NCBI RefSeq assembly: GCF_005938215.1
Contig: NZ_VCPD01000003.1
Location: 496,001 to 560,000, forward strand
Source: Ruegeria sediminis
GTDB taxonomy: Bacteria; Pseudomonadota; Alphaproteobacteria; Rhodobacterales; Rhodobacteraceae
DNA: 64,000 bases
Direction of reading: 5' to 3'
Shown: piece after piece, positions 56,306 to 64,000 of the stretch
How positions within the stretch are numbered: position 1 is the stretch's first letter
How the letters are laid out: every line of letters starts with the position of its first letter
The notes under the pieces: model-generated
What the model was told of the DNA's origin: nothing
Databases searched by the model: none
The model's input: only the letters and a program-made list of their open reading frames with translations
Translations under genes and position numbers: made by a program

Positions 56306-58495
56306 ATGGAAACAACCATCCTTTTTGCCCCGTTGGTGGGCGCCATACTCTGCGGGTTCGGCTGGAAATTCATCGGAGAGAAGGCCGCGTTGTGGACGGC
56401 CACAGGCCTGCTGTTCCTCGCCTGTATCCTGAGCTGGCTGGTGTTCTTCACCTTCGACGGCCAGACCCAGCAGATCGAGGTGATGCGCTGGATCGAAAGC
56501 GGCTCGCTGTCGACCTCGTGGGCCATCCGTCTGGACCGGCTGACTGCAATCATGCTGATCGTGGTGACCACGGTTTCGGCGCTCGTGCACCTGTATTCCT
56601 TCGGCTACATGGATCACGACCCGCAATGGCGCGAGGGTGAAAGCTACAAGCCGCGCTTCTTTGCGTATCTCAGCTTCTTCACCTTCGCGATGCTGATGCT
56701 CGTGACCTCGGACAATCTGGTGCAGATGTTCTTTGGCTGGGAAGGCGTCGGCGTGGCATCCTACCTGCTGATCGGGTTCTACTACCGCAAACCGACGGCC
56801 AATGCCGCTGCGATCAAGGCGTTCATCGTAAACCGGGTCGGCGACTTCGGATTTGCGCTGGGGATCTTCGCGCTGTTCTTCCTGACCGACAGCATCAACC
56901 TGTCGGACGTGTTCGCCGCGGCGCCGTCGCTGGCCGAAAGCCAACTGACCTTCCTGTGGGGCGAGTGGACCTCGGTCGAGGTGGTCTGTGTGCTGCTTTT
57001 CATCGGCGCGATGGGCAAGTCGGCACAGCTTATCCTGCACACCTGGCTTCCGGACGCGATGGAAGGTCCGACGCCCGTTTCGGCACTGATCCATGCCGCG
57101 ACCATGGTGACCGCGGGCGTGTTCCTGGTCTGCCGCATGTCGCCGCTCTATGAATTCGCTCCCGGCGCGGCCGCTTTCGTGACGGTGCTGGGCGCCAGCA
57201 CAGCATTCTTCGCGGCGACCGTGGGTCTGGTGCAGAATGACATCAAGCGCGTGATCGCCTATTCGACCTGTTCGCAGCTGGGCTATATGTTCGTGGCTGC
57301 GGGCGTGGGCATGTATTCGGCGGCGATGTTCCACCTGCTTACCCACGCCTTCTTCAAGGCGCTGCTGTTCCTTGGCGCGGGCTCGGTCATCCACGCGATG
57401 CACCACGAGCAGGACATGACGAACTACGGCGGACTGCGCAAGCGTATTCCCTATACGTTCTGGGCCATGATGATCGGCACGCTGGCCATCACCGGCGTCG
57501 GCATTCCGCTGACAACCATCGGCTTCGCCGGGTTCCTCAGCAAGGACGCGATCATCGAAAGCGCCTATGCAGGCGGTTCCGGCTACGGGTTCTGGCTGTT
57601 GGTGATCGCAGCCGCCTTCACGTCTTTCTATTCGTGGCGGCTGATCTTCCTGACCTTCTATGGCGAGGAGCGGGGCGACAAGCACACCCACGAACACGCG
57701 CATGAAAGCCCGATGACCATGCTGGTACCGCTTGGCGCCCTGTCGCTGGGGGCGGTCTTTTCCGGTATGATCTGGTACAGCCAGTTCTTCGGTCATGCGG
57801 ATCAGGTCGGCAAGTTCTACGGCATCCCGATGGCCGAGGCCGCCGAGCACGGCGAGGCCGAAGCACATGGCGCCGAATCCACCACCGGTCACGGCAAAGA
57901 GGCGGCCCAGGCCGAAGGCGGCCACGGCGATGAGGCCACGCATGCCGCCACCGACGAGGGCCATGGCGAGGCCACCGCCGATGCGGGGCATAGCGATGCC
58001 GCGGCCGAAGGCGAACACCACTACGTGTTTGCGGGCAAGCCGGGTGAGGGCGGGATCTATATCGCGCCGGACAACCACGTTCTGGACGATGCCCACGCGG
58101 CTCCGAAATGGGTCAAGGTATCACCCTTCATCGCAATGGTGCTCGGGTTTGCGCTGGCCTATCTCTTCTACATCGTGAACCCGAAGCTGCCGGTCCGCCT
58201 GGCCGAGAACCAGCGGCCGCTGTACCTGTTCCTGAAGAACAAGTGGTATTTCGACGAGATCTATGACGCGGTCTTCGTCAAGCCCACGATCGCGCTGGGG
58301 CGGTTCCTGTGGAAGCGCGGCGACGGCAATACGATCGACGGCTTCCTCAACGGAGTGGCCATGGGCGTTGTTCCCTTCTTCACCCGCCTCGCAGGCAAGG
58401 CGCAGACGGGGTACATCTTTACTTACGCCTTCTGGATGGTCCTCGGCATCGCTGCCCTGGTCACCTGGATGTCGATCGGCGGAGGCGCGCACTGA
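56306..58495 (+). CDS. nuoL: NADH-quinone oxidoreductase subunit L with His-rich insertion
   Basis: The 729-residue antiporter-like subunit (ND5) pumps protons at the distal arm. Signatures [44 protein letters not shown] and [14 protein letters not shown] are present. It is long for the family (about 610-700): a hydrophilic segment at residues about 509-573 holds nine histidines among Glu/Ala/Gly, and another KHTHEHAHE stretch lies near residue 455. C-terminal lateral helix and last helices follow. Overlaps nuoM by TGATG. Confidence 0.96.
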   Translation: METTILFAPLVGAILCGFGWKFIGEKAALWTATGLLFLACILSWLVFFTFDGQTQQIEVMRWIESGSLSTSWAIRLDRLTAIMLIVVTTVSALVHLYSFGYMDHDPQWREGESYKPRFFAYLSFFTFAMLMLVTSDNLVQMFFGWEGVGVASYLLIGFYYRKPTANAAAIKAFIVNRVGDFGFALGIFALFFLTDSINLSDVFAAAPSLAESQLTFLWGEWTSVEVVCVLLFIGAMGKSAQLILHTWLPDAMEGPTPVSALIHAATMVTAGVFLVCRMSPLYEFAPGAAAFVTVLGASTAFFAATVGLVQNDIKRVIAYSTCSQLGYMFVAAGVGMYSAAMFHLLTHAFFKALLFLGAGSVIHAMHHEQDMTNYGGLRKRIPYTFWAMMIGTLAITGVGIPLTTIGFAGFLSKDAIIESAYAGGSGYGFWLLVIAAAFTSFYSWRLIFLTFYGEERGDKHTHEHAHESPMTMLVPLGALSLGAVFSGMIWYSQFFGHADQVGKFYGIPMAEAAEHGEAEAHGAESTTGHGKEAAQAEGGHGDEATHAATDEGHGEATADAGHSDAAAEGEHHYVFAGKPGEGGIYIAPDNHVLDDAHAAPKWVKVSPFIAMVLGFALAYLFYIVNPKLPVRLAENQRPLYLFLKNKWYFDEIYDAVFVKPTIALGRFLWKRGDGNTIDGFLNGVAMGVVPFFTRLAGKAQTGYIFTYAFWMVLGIAALVTWMSIGGGAH

Positions 58496-60036
58496 TGGAC
58501 AATATTCTTTCCATAGTCACCTTCATCCCCGCGCTGGCGGCGCTGATCCTGGCGCTGTTCCTGCGGGGTGAGGACGCCGCCGCGCAGCGCAACGCTAAAT
58601 GGGTGGCGCTGGTCGCCACCACCGTGACCTTCCTGGTCTCCATCGGCATCTACACGGATTTCGACCCGTCCAACACCGGCTTCCAGATGGTGGAAGAGGG
58701 CAAATGGCTCATGGGTCTGAAATACAAGATGGGCGTGGATGGCATCAGCGTTCTCTTCGTGCTGCTGACCACGTTCATCATGCCGCTGACCATCCTGGCC
58801 AGTTGGCAGGTCACGGACCGCGTCAAGGAATACATGATCGCCTTCCTGATGCTCGAGACCCTGATGCTGGGCGTCTTCATGGCGCTGGATCTGGTGCTGT
58901 TCTACCTGTTCTTCGAAGCGGGCCTCATACCGATGTTCCTGATCATCGGCGTCTGGGGCGGCAAGGACCGCATCTATGCCAGCTTCAAATTCTTCCTCTA
59001 CACCTTCCTCGGTTCGGTGCTGATGCTGGTGGCGATGGTGGCGATGTATGCCGATGCGGGCACCACCGACATCGAGGCGCTGATGAGCCATCAGTTCTCG
59101 TCCGAAGGGTTCAGCGTGCTGGGCGTCTACATCGTCGGCGGCATGCAGACGCTGATGTTCCTCGCCTTCTTCGCCAGCTTCGCGGTGAAGATGCCGATGT
59201 GGCCGGTGCATACCTGGCTTCCGGATGCGCACGTGCAGGCGCCCACCGCCGGTTCGGTCGTGCTGGCCGCGATCCTGCTGAAGATGGGCGGCTACGGTTT
59301 CCTGCGCTTCAGCCTGCCGATGTTCCCGGTCGGCTCGGCGGTGATGACCGACGTGGTGCTGTGGATGTCGGCCATCGCGGTCGTCTACACCTCGCTGGTG
59401 GCGCTGGTGCAGGAGGACATGAAGAAGCTGATCGCCTATTCCTCGGTCGCCCACATGGGGTTCGTGACCATGGGCATCTTCGCCGCAAACCAGCAGGGCG
59501 TGGACGGGGCCATCTTCCAGATGCTCAGCCACGGCTTCATCTCGGCGGCGCTCTTCCTTATCGTCGGTGTGATCTATGACCGGATGCACACCCGCGACAT
59601 CGAGGCTTATGGCGGCCTCGTGATCCGGATGCCCGCCTATGCGCTGGTCTTCATGCTGTTCACCATGGCCAATGTGGGCCTGCCGGGAACGTCGGGCTTC
59701 ATCGGTGAATTCCTGACGCTGATGGGCGCCTTCCAGGTCAATACCTGGGTGACCGCCGTTGCCGCTTCGGGCGTAATCTTCTCGGCCGGCTATGCGCTCT
59801 GGCTCTATCGCCGGGTCGTGTTCGGTGACCTGATCAAGGAAAGCCTCAAGTCGATCACCGACATGAGTGCACGCGAACGTCTGGTCTTTGCGCCGCTGGT
59901 CGTCATGACCATCCTGCTTGGCGTCTACCCATCTCTGGTGACCGACGTGATCGGCAATTCCACCGCCGCACTGATTTCGAACTATGACACGGCCCTGGCC
60001 GCGGCCGAGGCCGCGACCCAGTTCGCCTCGCATTAA
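58495..60036 (+). CDS. nuoM: NADH-quinone oxidoreductase subunit M
   Basis: The 513-residue ND4-type antiporter-like subunit has about 14 helices. It has [21 protein letters not shown] with the conserved Glu, [24 protein letters not shown], and [10 protein letters not shown]. The ATG overlaps the nuoL stop. Confidence 0.97.
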   Translation: MDNILSIVTFIPALAALILALFLRGEDAAAQRNAKWVALVATTVTFLVSIGIYTDFDPSNTGFQMVEEGKWLMGLKYKMGVDGISVLFVLLTTFIMPLTILASWQVTDRVKEYMIAFLMLETLMLGVFMALDLVLFYLFFEAGLIPMFLIIGVWGGKDRIYASFKFFLYTFLGSVLMLVAMVAMYADAGTTDIEALMSHQFSSEGFSVLGVYIVGGMQTLMFLAFFASFAVKMPMWPVHTWLPDAHVQAPTAGSVVLAAILLKMGGYGFLRFSLPMFPVGSAVMTDVVLWMSAIAVVYTSLVALVQEDMKKLIAYSSVAHMGFVTMGIFAANQQGVDGAIFQMLSHGFISAALFLIVGVIYDRMHTRDIEAYGGLVIRMPAYALVFMLFTMANVGLPGTSGFIGEFLTLMGAFQVNTWVTAVAASGVIFSAGYALWLYRRVVFGDLIKESLKSITDMSARERLVFAPLVVMTILLGVYPSLVTDVIGNSTAALISNYDTALAAAEAATQFASH

Positions 60037-60051
60037 GGGAGCTTTGGAGAG

Positions 60052-61494
60052 ATGATCCAGGCTGATCTGTCTGTAATCCTGCCGGAAATCATTCTGGCGA
60101 TCTATGCGATGGCGGCGCTGATCGGGGCGGTCTATACGACAAAGGACGCGCTTGGCCCGCTGCTGGTCTGGACCACCGCCGGGCTGATGGCGGTGCTGGC
60201 CTTCTGGATCGCCACCAACGGTGACGGCACTCACATCGCCTTCAACGGCATGTTCGTCGACGACGGGTTCGCCCGCTTCGCCAAGGTGGCGATCCTGCTC
60301 GCGGCCGCGGCTGTGCTGGTGATGAGCCAGGAATACATGGCGCGTCGCGGACTTTTGCGCTTTGAATATCCGCTGCTGGTGGCGCTGGCTGCAGTCGGCA
60401 TGATGATGATGGTCAGCGCCGGCGACCTGATGTCCCTTTACATGGGGCTCGAACTGCAATCCCTGTCGCTTTACGTCGTCGCCGCCCTGCGCCGGGACAG
60501 CGTGAAGTCGACCGAGGCCGGCCTTAAGTACTTCGTCCTGGGCGCGCTCAGTTCGGGTCTGCTGCTCTACGGCGCGTCGCTGGTCTATGGCTATACCGGC
60601 ACCACGCTGTTCTCGGGCATCATCAAGACCGCGCAGCATGGCGATGCCTCGATCGGGCTGCTGTTCGGCCTGATCTTCCTGATCTCGGGGCTGGCGTTCA
60701 AGGTTTCGGCGGTTCCCTTCCACATGTGGACGCCGGATGTCTACGAAGGATCGCCCACGCCCATCACCGCCTTCTTCGCAACGGCGCCCAAGGTCGCCGC
60801 GATGGCCCTGTTCGCCCGTGTGCTGCATGACGCCTTTGGCGGGGCTGTGGCGGACTGGCAGCAAGTGATCGTGCTGCTATCGGTCCTGTCCATGTTCCTG
60901 GGCGGGATTGCAGCGATCGGCCAGCGCGACATCAAGCGGCTGATGGCCTATTCGTCCATCGCGCATATGGGCTACGGCCTGATCGGTCTGGCCGCCGGGA
61001 CCGAACTCGGCGTCAAGGCGATGCTGATGTACCTGGCGATCTACGTGACCATGAATGTCGGCACCTTCGCCTTCATCCTGATGATGGAACGCGACGGCAA
61101 ACCGGTCACTGACATCGACGCACTGCGCCAGTACTCCCGCCGCGATCCAGGCAAGGCGCTGGCCGTTATGATCCTGATGTTCAGCCTAGCCGGTGTCCCT
61201 CCGATGCTGGGGTTCTTCGCCAAATTCGGGGTCTGGCAGGCGGGTATCGAGGCCGGCCTGACCGGGTTGGTCATCGCCTCGGCCATCGCTTCGGTGATCG
61301 GCGCGTTTTACTACCTGCGGATCGTTTTCTACATGTATTTCGGGGCCGAGAACGAGGATCCGATCGACACCCACTCTTCGCCCGTTCTATGGGGCGCGCT
61401 GATGGCATCGGCGGCGTTGATGGTGGTCGGTGTGTTCTACCAGTTCGGCATCGAAGGCGCGGCGGCAGCCGCTGCGGCGACGCTTGTCAACTGA
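60052..61494 (+). CDS. nuoN: NADH-quinone oxidoreductase subunit N
   Basis: The 480-residue ND2-type antiporter-like subunit has [39 protein letters not shown] with the conserved Lys/His, and [29 protein letters not shown] lies before the ATG. Last structural gene of nuo; a terminator follows 18 nt after the stop. Confidence 0.97.
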   Translation: MIQADLSVILPEIILAIYAMAALIGAVYTTKDALGPLLVWTTAGLMAVLAFWIATNGDGTHIAFNGMFVDDGFARFAKVAILLAAAAVLVMSQEYMARRGLLRFEYPLLVALAAVGMMMMVSAGDLMSLYMGLELQSLSLYVVAALRRDSVKSTEAGLKYFVLGALSSGLLLYGASLVYGYTGTTLFSGIIKTAQHGDASIGLLFGLIFLISGLAFKVSAVPFHMWTPDVYEGSPTPITAFFATAPKVAAMALFARVLHDAFGGAVADWQQVIVLLSVLSMFLGGIAAIGQRDIKRLMAYSSIAHMGYGLIGLAAGTELGVKAMLMYLAIYVTMNVGTFAFILMMERDGKPVTDIDALRQYSRRDPGKALAVMILMFSLAGVPPMLGFFAKFGVWQAGIEAGLTGLVIASAIASVIGAFYYLRIVFYMYFGAENEDPIDTHSSPVLWGALMASAALMVVGVFYQFGIEGAAAAAAATLVN

Positions 61495-61512
61495 TCTGCA
61501 CGCCAAACAAAC

Positions 61513-61545
61513 AAAGGGGGCTCGGTTTCAGGACCGGGCCTTTTT
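61513..61545 (+). terminator. rho-independent terminator of the nuo operon
   Basis: GGCTCGGT (61519-61526) pairs with ACCGGGCC (61533-61540), the stem extends outward by the AAAGG/CCTTT flank, and a run of five T follows. It ends only three bases before the birA start codon, so nuo transcripts that read through would fold over the birA ribosome-binding region. Confidence 0.85.
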
Positions 61546-61548
61546 GCG

Positions 61549-62298
61549 ATGAGCGATTGGCCGCAAGGATACGGGCTGCACATCCTGCAGGAGGTTGACA
61601 GCACCCTGAACGAGGCCGCCCGCATAGCGCCGCAGGCCCGGGGCCCGGTCTGGATCATGGCGCACCATCAGACCGCGGCACGGGGACGGCGCGGGCGCGC
61701 TTGGGCCAACCCCAAGGGGAACCTGGCCGCGACCCTGCTGCTACGTCCTGACGCGGCGCCGAAACGGGCGGCGCTGCGAAGCTTCGTGGCCGCGCTTGCC
61801 CTGTTCGACGCTTGCGTCGCGGTGACGGGGCGCGCGGACGGGCTTTCGCTGAAATGGCCCAATGACGTTCTGCTGAACGGCGGTAAACTGGCGGGCATTT
61901 TGCTGGAAAGCACCGGCCAAGGGCGGGGGATTTCGCATCTGGCGATCGGCATCGGCGTGAATCTGGTCGAGGCGCCGCGCCCGGCGGTGGTCGAGCCCAA
62001 CGCGGTTCGGCCCGTGTCGTTGCTGTCCGAGACGGGCGCGCAGGTCGAGGCCGAGGATTTCCTGACCGAACTCGCCGCCGCTTATGCGCATTACGAGACC
62101 CAGTTCGTCACCTACGGGTTTGAACCGATCCGCACTGCATGGCTCGGGCGTGCTGCGCGGCTGGGCGAGGTGATCACCGCCCGAACCGCAACGTCCGAGA
62201 CCGTCGGCACCTTTGAAACGGTGGACGCGGACGGCAACCTTGTCCTAAACACCGCCAAGGGCCGCGTCGGCATTCCCGCGGCGGATGTGTATTTCTGA
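61549..62298 (+). CDS. birA: biotin--[acetyl-CoA-carboxylase] ligase (monofunctional)
   Basis: The 249-residue ligase attaches biotin to carrier lysines such as that in MccA. GRRGRAWANPKGNLAATLLL holds the biotinyl-AMP loop and KWPNDVLLNGGKLAGILLES the catalytic Lys. There is no N-terminal DNA-binding domain, so it is not a BirA-type repressor. The start lies directly after the nuo terminator with no visible Shine-Dalgarno site. Confidence 0.93.
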   Translation: MSDWPQGYGLHILQEVDSTLNEAARIAPQARGPVWIMAHHQTAARGRRGRAWANPKGNLAATLLLRPDAAPKRAALRSFVAALALFDACVAVTGRADGLSLKWPNDVLLNGGKLAGILLESTGQGRGISHLAIGIGVNLVEAPRPAVVEPNAVRPVSLLSETGAQVEAEDFLTELAAAYAHYETQFVTYGFEPIRTAWLGRAARLGEVITARTATSETVGTFETVDADGNLVLNTAKGRVGIPAADVYF

Positions 62299-62309
62299 GG
62301 GGACGTCCA

Positions 62310-63089
62310 ATGCTGTTGGCCATCGACTGCGGTAACACCAACACCGTGTTCTCGATTTGGGACGGGGAAAAGTTCCTCTGCACCCTGCGCACCTCGACCC
62401 ATCACGCGCGCACGGCGGATGCCTATTTCACCTGGTACTCGACGCTGGTTAAACACTACGGAATCGAGGCGGACATCACCGACGTGATCATTTCCTCGAC
62501 CGTGCCCAGGGTCGTGTTCAATCTGCGGGTCTTTGCCGACCGCTTTTTCGGCTGCCGCCCGCTGGTCGTGGGAAAGCCGGAAACGCTGTTGCCGTTCAAG
62601 CCTCGCGTCGACGAGGGAACTCAGGTCGGGCCGGACCGGCTGGTCAACACCGCCGGCGCCTTTGACCGCCATGGCGGCGACCTGATCGTGGTGGATTTCG
62701 GCACCGCGACGACCTTTGATGTGGTGGCGCATGACGGGGCCTATGTCGGGGGCGTCATCGCGCCGGGCGTGAATCTCAGCCTCGAGGCGCTCCACCTTGC
62801 CGCCGCGGCATTGCCGCATGTGGACATCTCGAAACCGCAAAAGGTGATCGGCACCAACACCGTCGAATGCATTCAGTCGGGCGTCTTCTGGGGATACGTC
62901 GGTCTGGTCCGCGAGATCTGCTCGCGGATCAAGGGCGAATATGGCGCGCCGATGCAGGTGATCTCGACCGGCGGGTTGGCGCCGCTGTTCCAGCAGAGCG
63001 CCGACTTGTTCGACGCATTTGAAGAAGATCTGACGATGCACGGCCTGACCGTGATTCATCGCTACAACAAGGAAAATGGCTCGGTATGA
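62310..63089 (+). CDS. coaX: type III pantothenate kinase
   Basis: The 259-residue kinase makes 4'-phosphopantothenate, the first step of CoA synthesis. ASKHA-fold phosphate motifs are AIDCGNTNTVFSIW and DFGTATTFDVV, with GPDRLVNTAGAF between. Starts 11 nt after birA; its stop overlaps the RNase J start (ATGA). Confidence 0.95.
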   Translation: MLLAIDCGNTNTVFSIWDGEKFLCTLRTSTHHARTADAYFTWYSTLVKHYGIEADITDVIISSTVPRVVFNLRVFADRFFGCRPLVVGKPETLLPFKPRVDEGTQVGPDRLVNTAGAFDRHGGDLIVVDFGTATTFDVVAHDGAYVGGVIAPGVNLSLEALHLAAAALPHVDISKPQKVIGTNTVECIQSGVFWGYVGLVREICSRIKGEYGAPMQVISTGGLAPLFQQSADLFDAFEEDLTMHGLTVIHRYNKENGSV

Positions 63090-64000
63090 GCAGTGACAGA
63101 TTGATCTACCTGCCTCTCGGTGGGGCAGGCGAAATTGGCATGAACGCCTATGTATACGGTTACGGAAAACCCGGAAAGGAGCGGTTGATCCTCGTCGATC
63201 TCGGTGTGGCCTTTCCGGATATGGACACGTCGCCCGGGGTGGACCTTATCTTTGCCGACATAACCTGGCTGAAAGAACGCGCTGACCGGTTGGAGGCGAT
63301 CTTCGTCACCCATGCGCACGAGGATCATGTAGGCGCGGTTGCGCATTGCTACGACGCGCTCGGCGCACCCGTCTATGCCCGCGCATTCACCGCCAATATT
63401 GCGCGCGGCAAGATGGAGGATCAGGGTCATTCCCCCGAAGCGGTCAGAACCGTGTCTGCCTGGCCCGAGCAGGTCACGGCCGGGCCTTTCAAGGTCGGTT
63501 TCCTGCCGGTGTCGCACTCGATCCCCGAAAGCGCGGGGCTGGTCATCGACACGCCGGCCGGGCGCATCGTGCATTCGGGCGACTTCAAGCTTGATCCGCA
63601 ACCGGTGGTGGGAGAGCCGTTCGATCCCGAGCTGTGGGCCGAAGTGGCCAGGCCGGGCGTCAAGGCGCTGGTCTGTGACAGCACCAACGTGTTTTCCACC
63701 CATCCGGGCCGGTCGGAATCCGAATTGGCGCCCGAGATCACCAAGCTTGTCGAGAATGCGGCGGGCATGGTCGTCGCAACCACGTTCGCGTCGAACGTGG
63801 CGCGGGTCAAGACGCTTGCCGAAGCGGGTGAAAGGGCGGGGCGGTCGGTCGTCCTGCTTGGCCGCGCCATGCGGCGGATGATCGAGGCTGCCATCGAGAC
63901 CGGCATTCTGGGCGATTTCCCTCGGGTCATCAGCGCCGAGGAGGCCGCCGATCTGCCGCGTCAGAACCTGATGCTGATCGTGACCGGCAGCCAGGGCGAG
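63086..64000 (+). CDS. rnj: ribonuclease J (partial, runs off the window)
   Basis: The visible 305 residues form the metallo-beta-lactamase domain of an RNase J: LPLGGAGEIGMNAYVYGYG at the start, the metal motif THAHEDHVGAV, HSIPESAGLVID and HSGDFKLD. RNase J has 5'-exonuclease and endonuclease activity on mRNA and matures rRNA in alphaproteobacteria. It is co-transcribed with coaX (ATGA overlap). The beta-CASP and C-terminal domains lie beyond 64000. Confidence 0.93.
   Translation, partial: MSSDRLIYLPLGGAGEIGMNAYVYGYGKPGKERLILVDLGVAFPDMDTSPGVDLIFADITWLKERADRLEAIFVTHAHEDHVGAVAHCYDALGAPVYARAFTANIARGKMEDQGHSPEAVRTVSAWPEQVTAGPFKVGFLPVSHSIPESAGLVIDTPAGRIVHSGDFKLDPQPVVGEPFDPELWAEVARPGVKALVCDSTNVFSTHPGRSESELAPEITKLVENAAGMVVATTFASNVARVKTLAEAGERAGRSVVLLGRAMRRMIEAAIETGILGDFPRVISAEEAADLPRQNLMLIVTGSQGE

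Noticed and set aside
56015..58096. Minus-strand open frame of 693 codons opposite nuoK and nuoL
   Set aside because: Shadow frame with charge-rich low-complexity composition; no ribosome-binding site or motif.
58423..60864. Minus-strand open frame of 813 codons opposite nuoM and nuoN
   Set aside because: Shadow of hydrophobic membrane subunits; the His/Gln/Asp/Arg-rich composition is the expected complement of Leu/Val/Met codons.

Overview
The window is a gene-dense, GC-rich stretch of alphaproteobacterial chromosome. The best fit is the Roseobacter group of the Rhodobacteraceae (Ruegeria-like). Supporting points are the gene content, the order leucine-catabolism operon then nuoA-N then birA-coaX-rnj, and the nuo operon carrying extra small genes between its subunits. 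No phage, insertion sequence, CRISPR array, rRNA or tRNA was seen, and no gap longer than 300 bases lacks a gene. No wholly new multi-gene system stands out. The most unusual material is the set of accessory genes inside the nuo operon, a set of tandem M20 hydrolases beside a peptide transporter, and a metallo-beta-lactamase-fold protein that has lost its first metal motif.

Layout. 0.1-0.9 kb: class I glutamine amidotransferase-like hydrolase. 0.9-4.3 kb: periplasmic-type molybdenum hydroxylase (two subunits) divergent from a TetR regulator, with palindromic operators between them. 4.3-7.4 kb: kynureninase, a short-chain dehydrogenase and the divergent degenerate MBL-fold protein. 7.6-13.1 kb: a membrane methyltransferase, proton-translocating transhydrogenase pntAB, a VOC protein and a DUF3422 membrane protein. 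13.1-14.4 kb: NAD(P)-binding protein divergent from a second TetR gene with two adjacent operator palindromes. 14.4-25.5 kb: oligopeptide/dipeptide ABC transporter (binding protein and permeases on the minus strand, fused double ATPase on the plus strand), followed by an ArgE-like deacetylase, a SnoaL-like protein and three tandem HipO-like amidohydrolases. 25.5-27.8 kb: waaA and moaA. 27.9-32.8 kb: a lipoprotein, and the tight minus-strand operon glmU-glmS-PPOX-alkD. 32.9-34.8 kb: gph and an orphan DegT/DnrJ-type aminotransferase. 35.0-43.8 kb: leucine/isovalerate degradation operon (ivd, flavodoxin-like reductase, acyl-CoA synthetase, mccB, mccA, HMG-CoA lyase, methylglutaconyl-CoA hydratase). 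44.0-61.5 kb: complete NADH:quinone oxidoreductase operon nuoABCDEFGHIJKLMN with eight interspersed accessory frames. 61.5-64.0 kb: birA, coaX and the start of RNase J, which runs off the window.

How the genes work together. Peptides imported by the ABC system could be trimmed or deacylated by the four M20 hydrolases. Leucine carbon passes from isovaleryl-CoA to acetyl-CoA plus acetoacetate. The MccA biotin carrier needs the biotin ligase encoded downstream of nuo. Reducing equivalents from catabolism enter complex I, and PntAB couples the proton gradient to NADPH supply. GlmS and GlmU make UDP-GlcNAc for peptidoglycan and lipid A, and WaaA adds Kdo to lipid A.

Limits. All family calls come from motif recognition by eye, and no database search was run. 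Start codons were chosen by ribosome-binding site, family length and overlap with neighbours. Promoter and operator calls are pattern-based.
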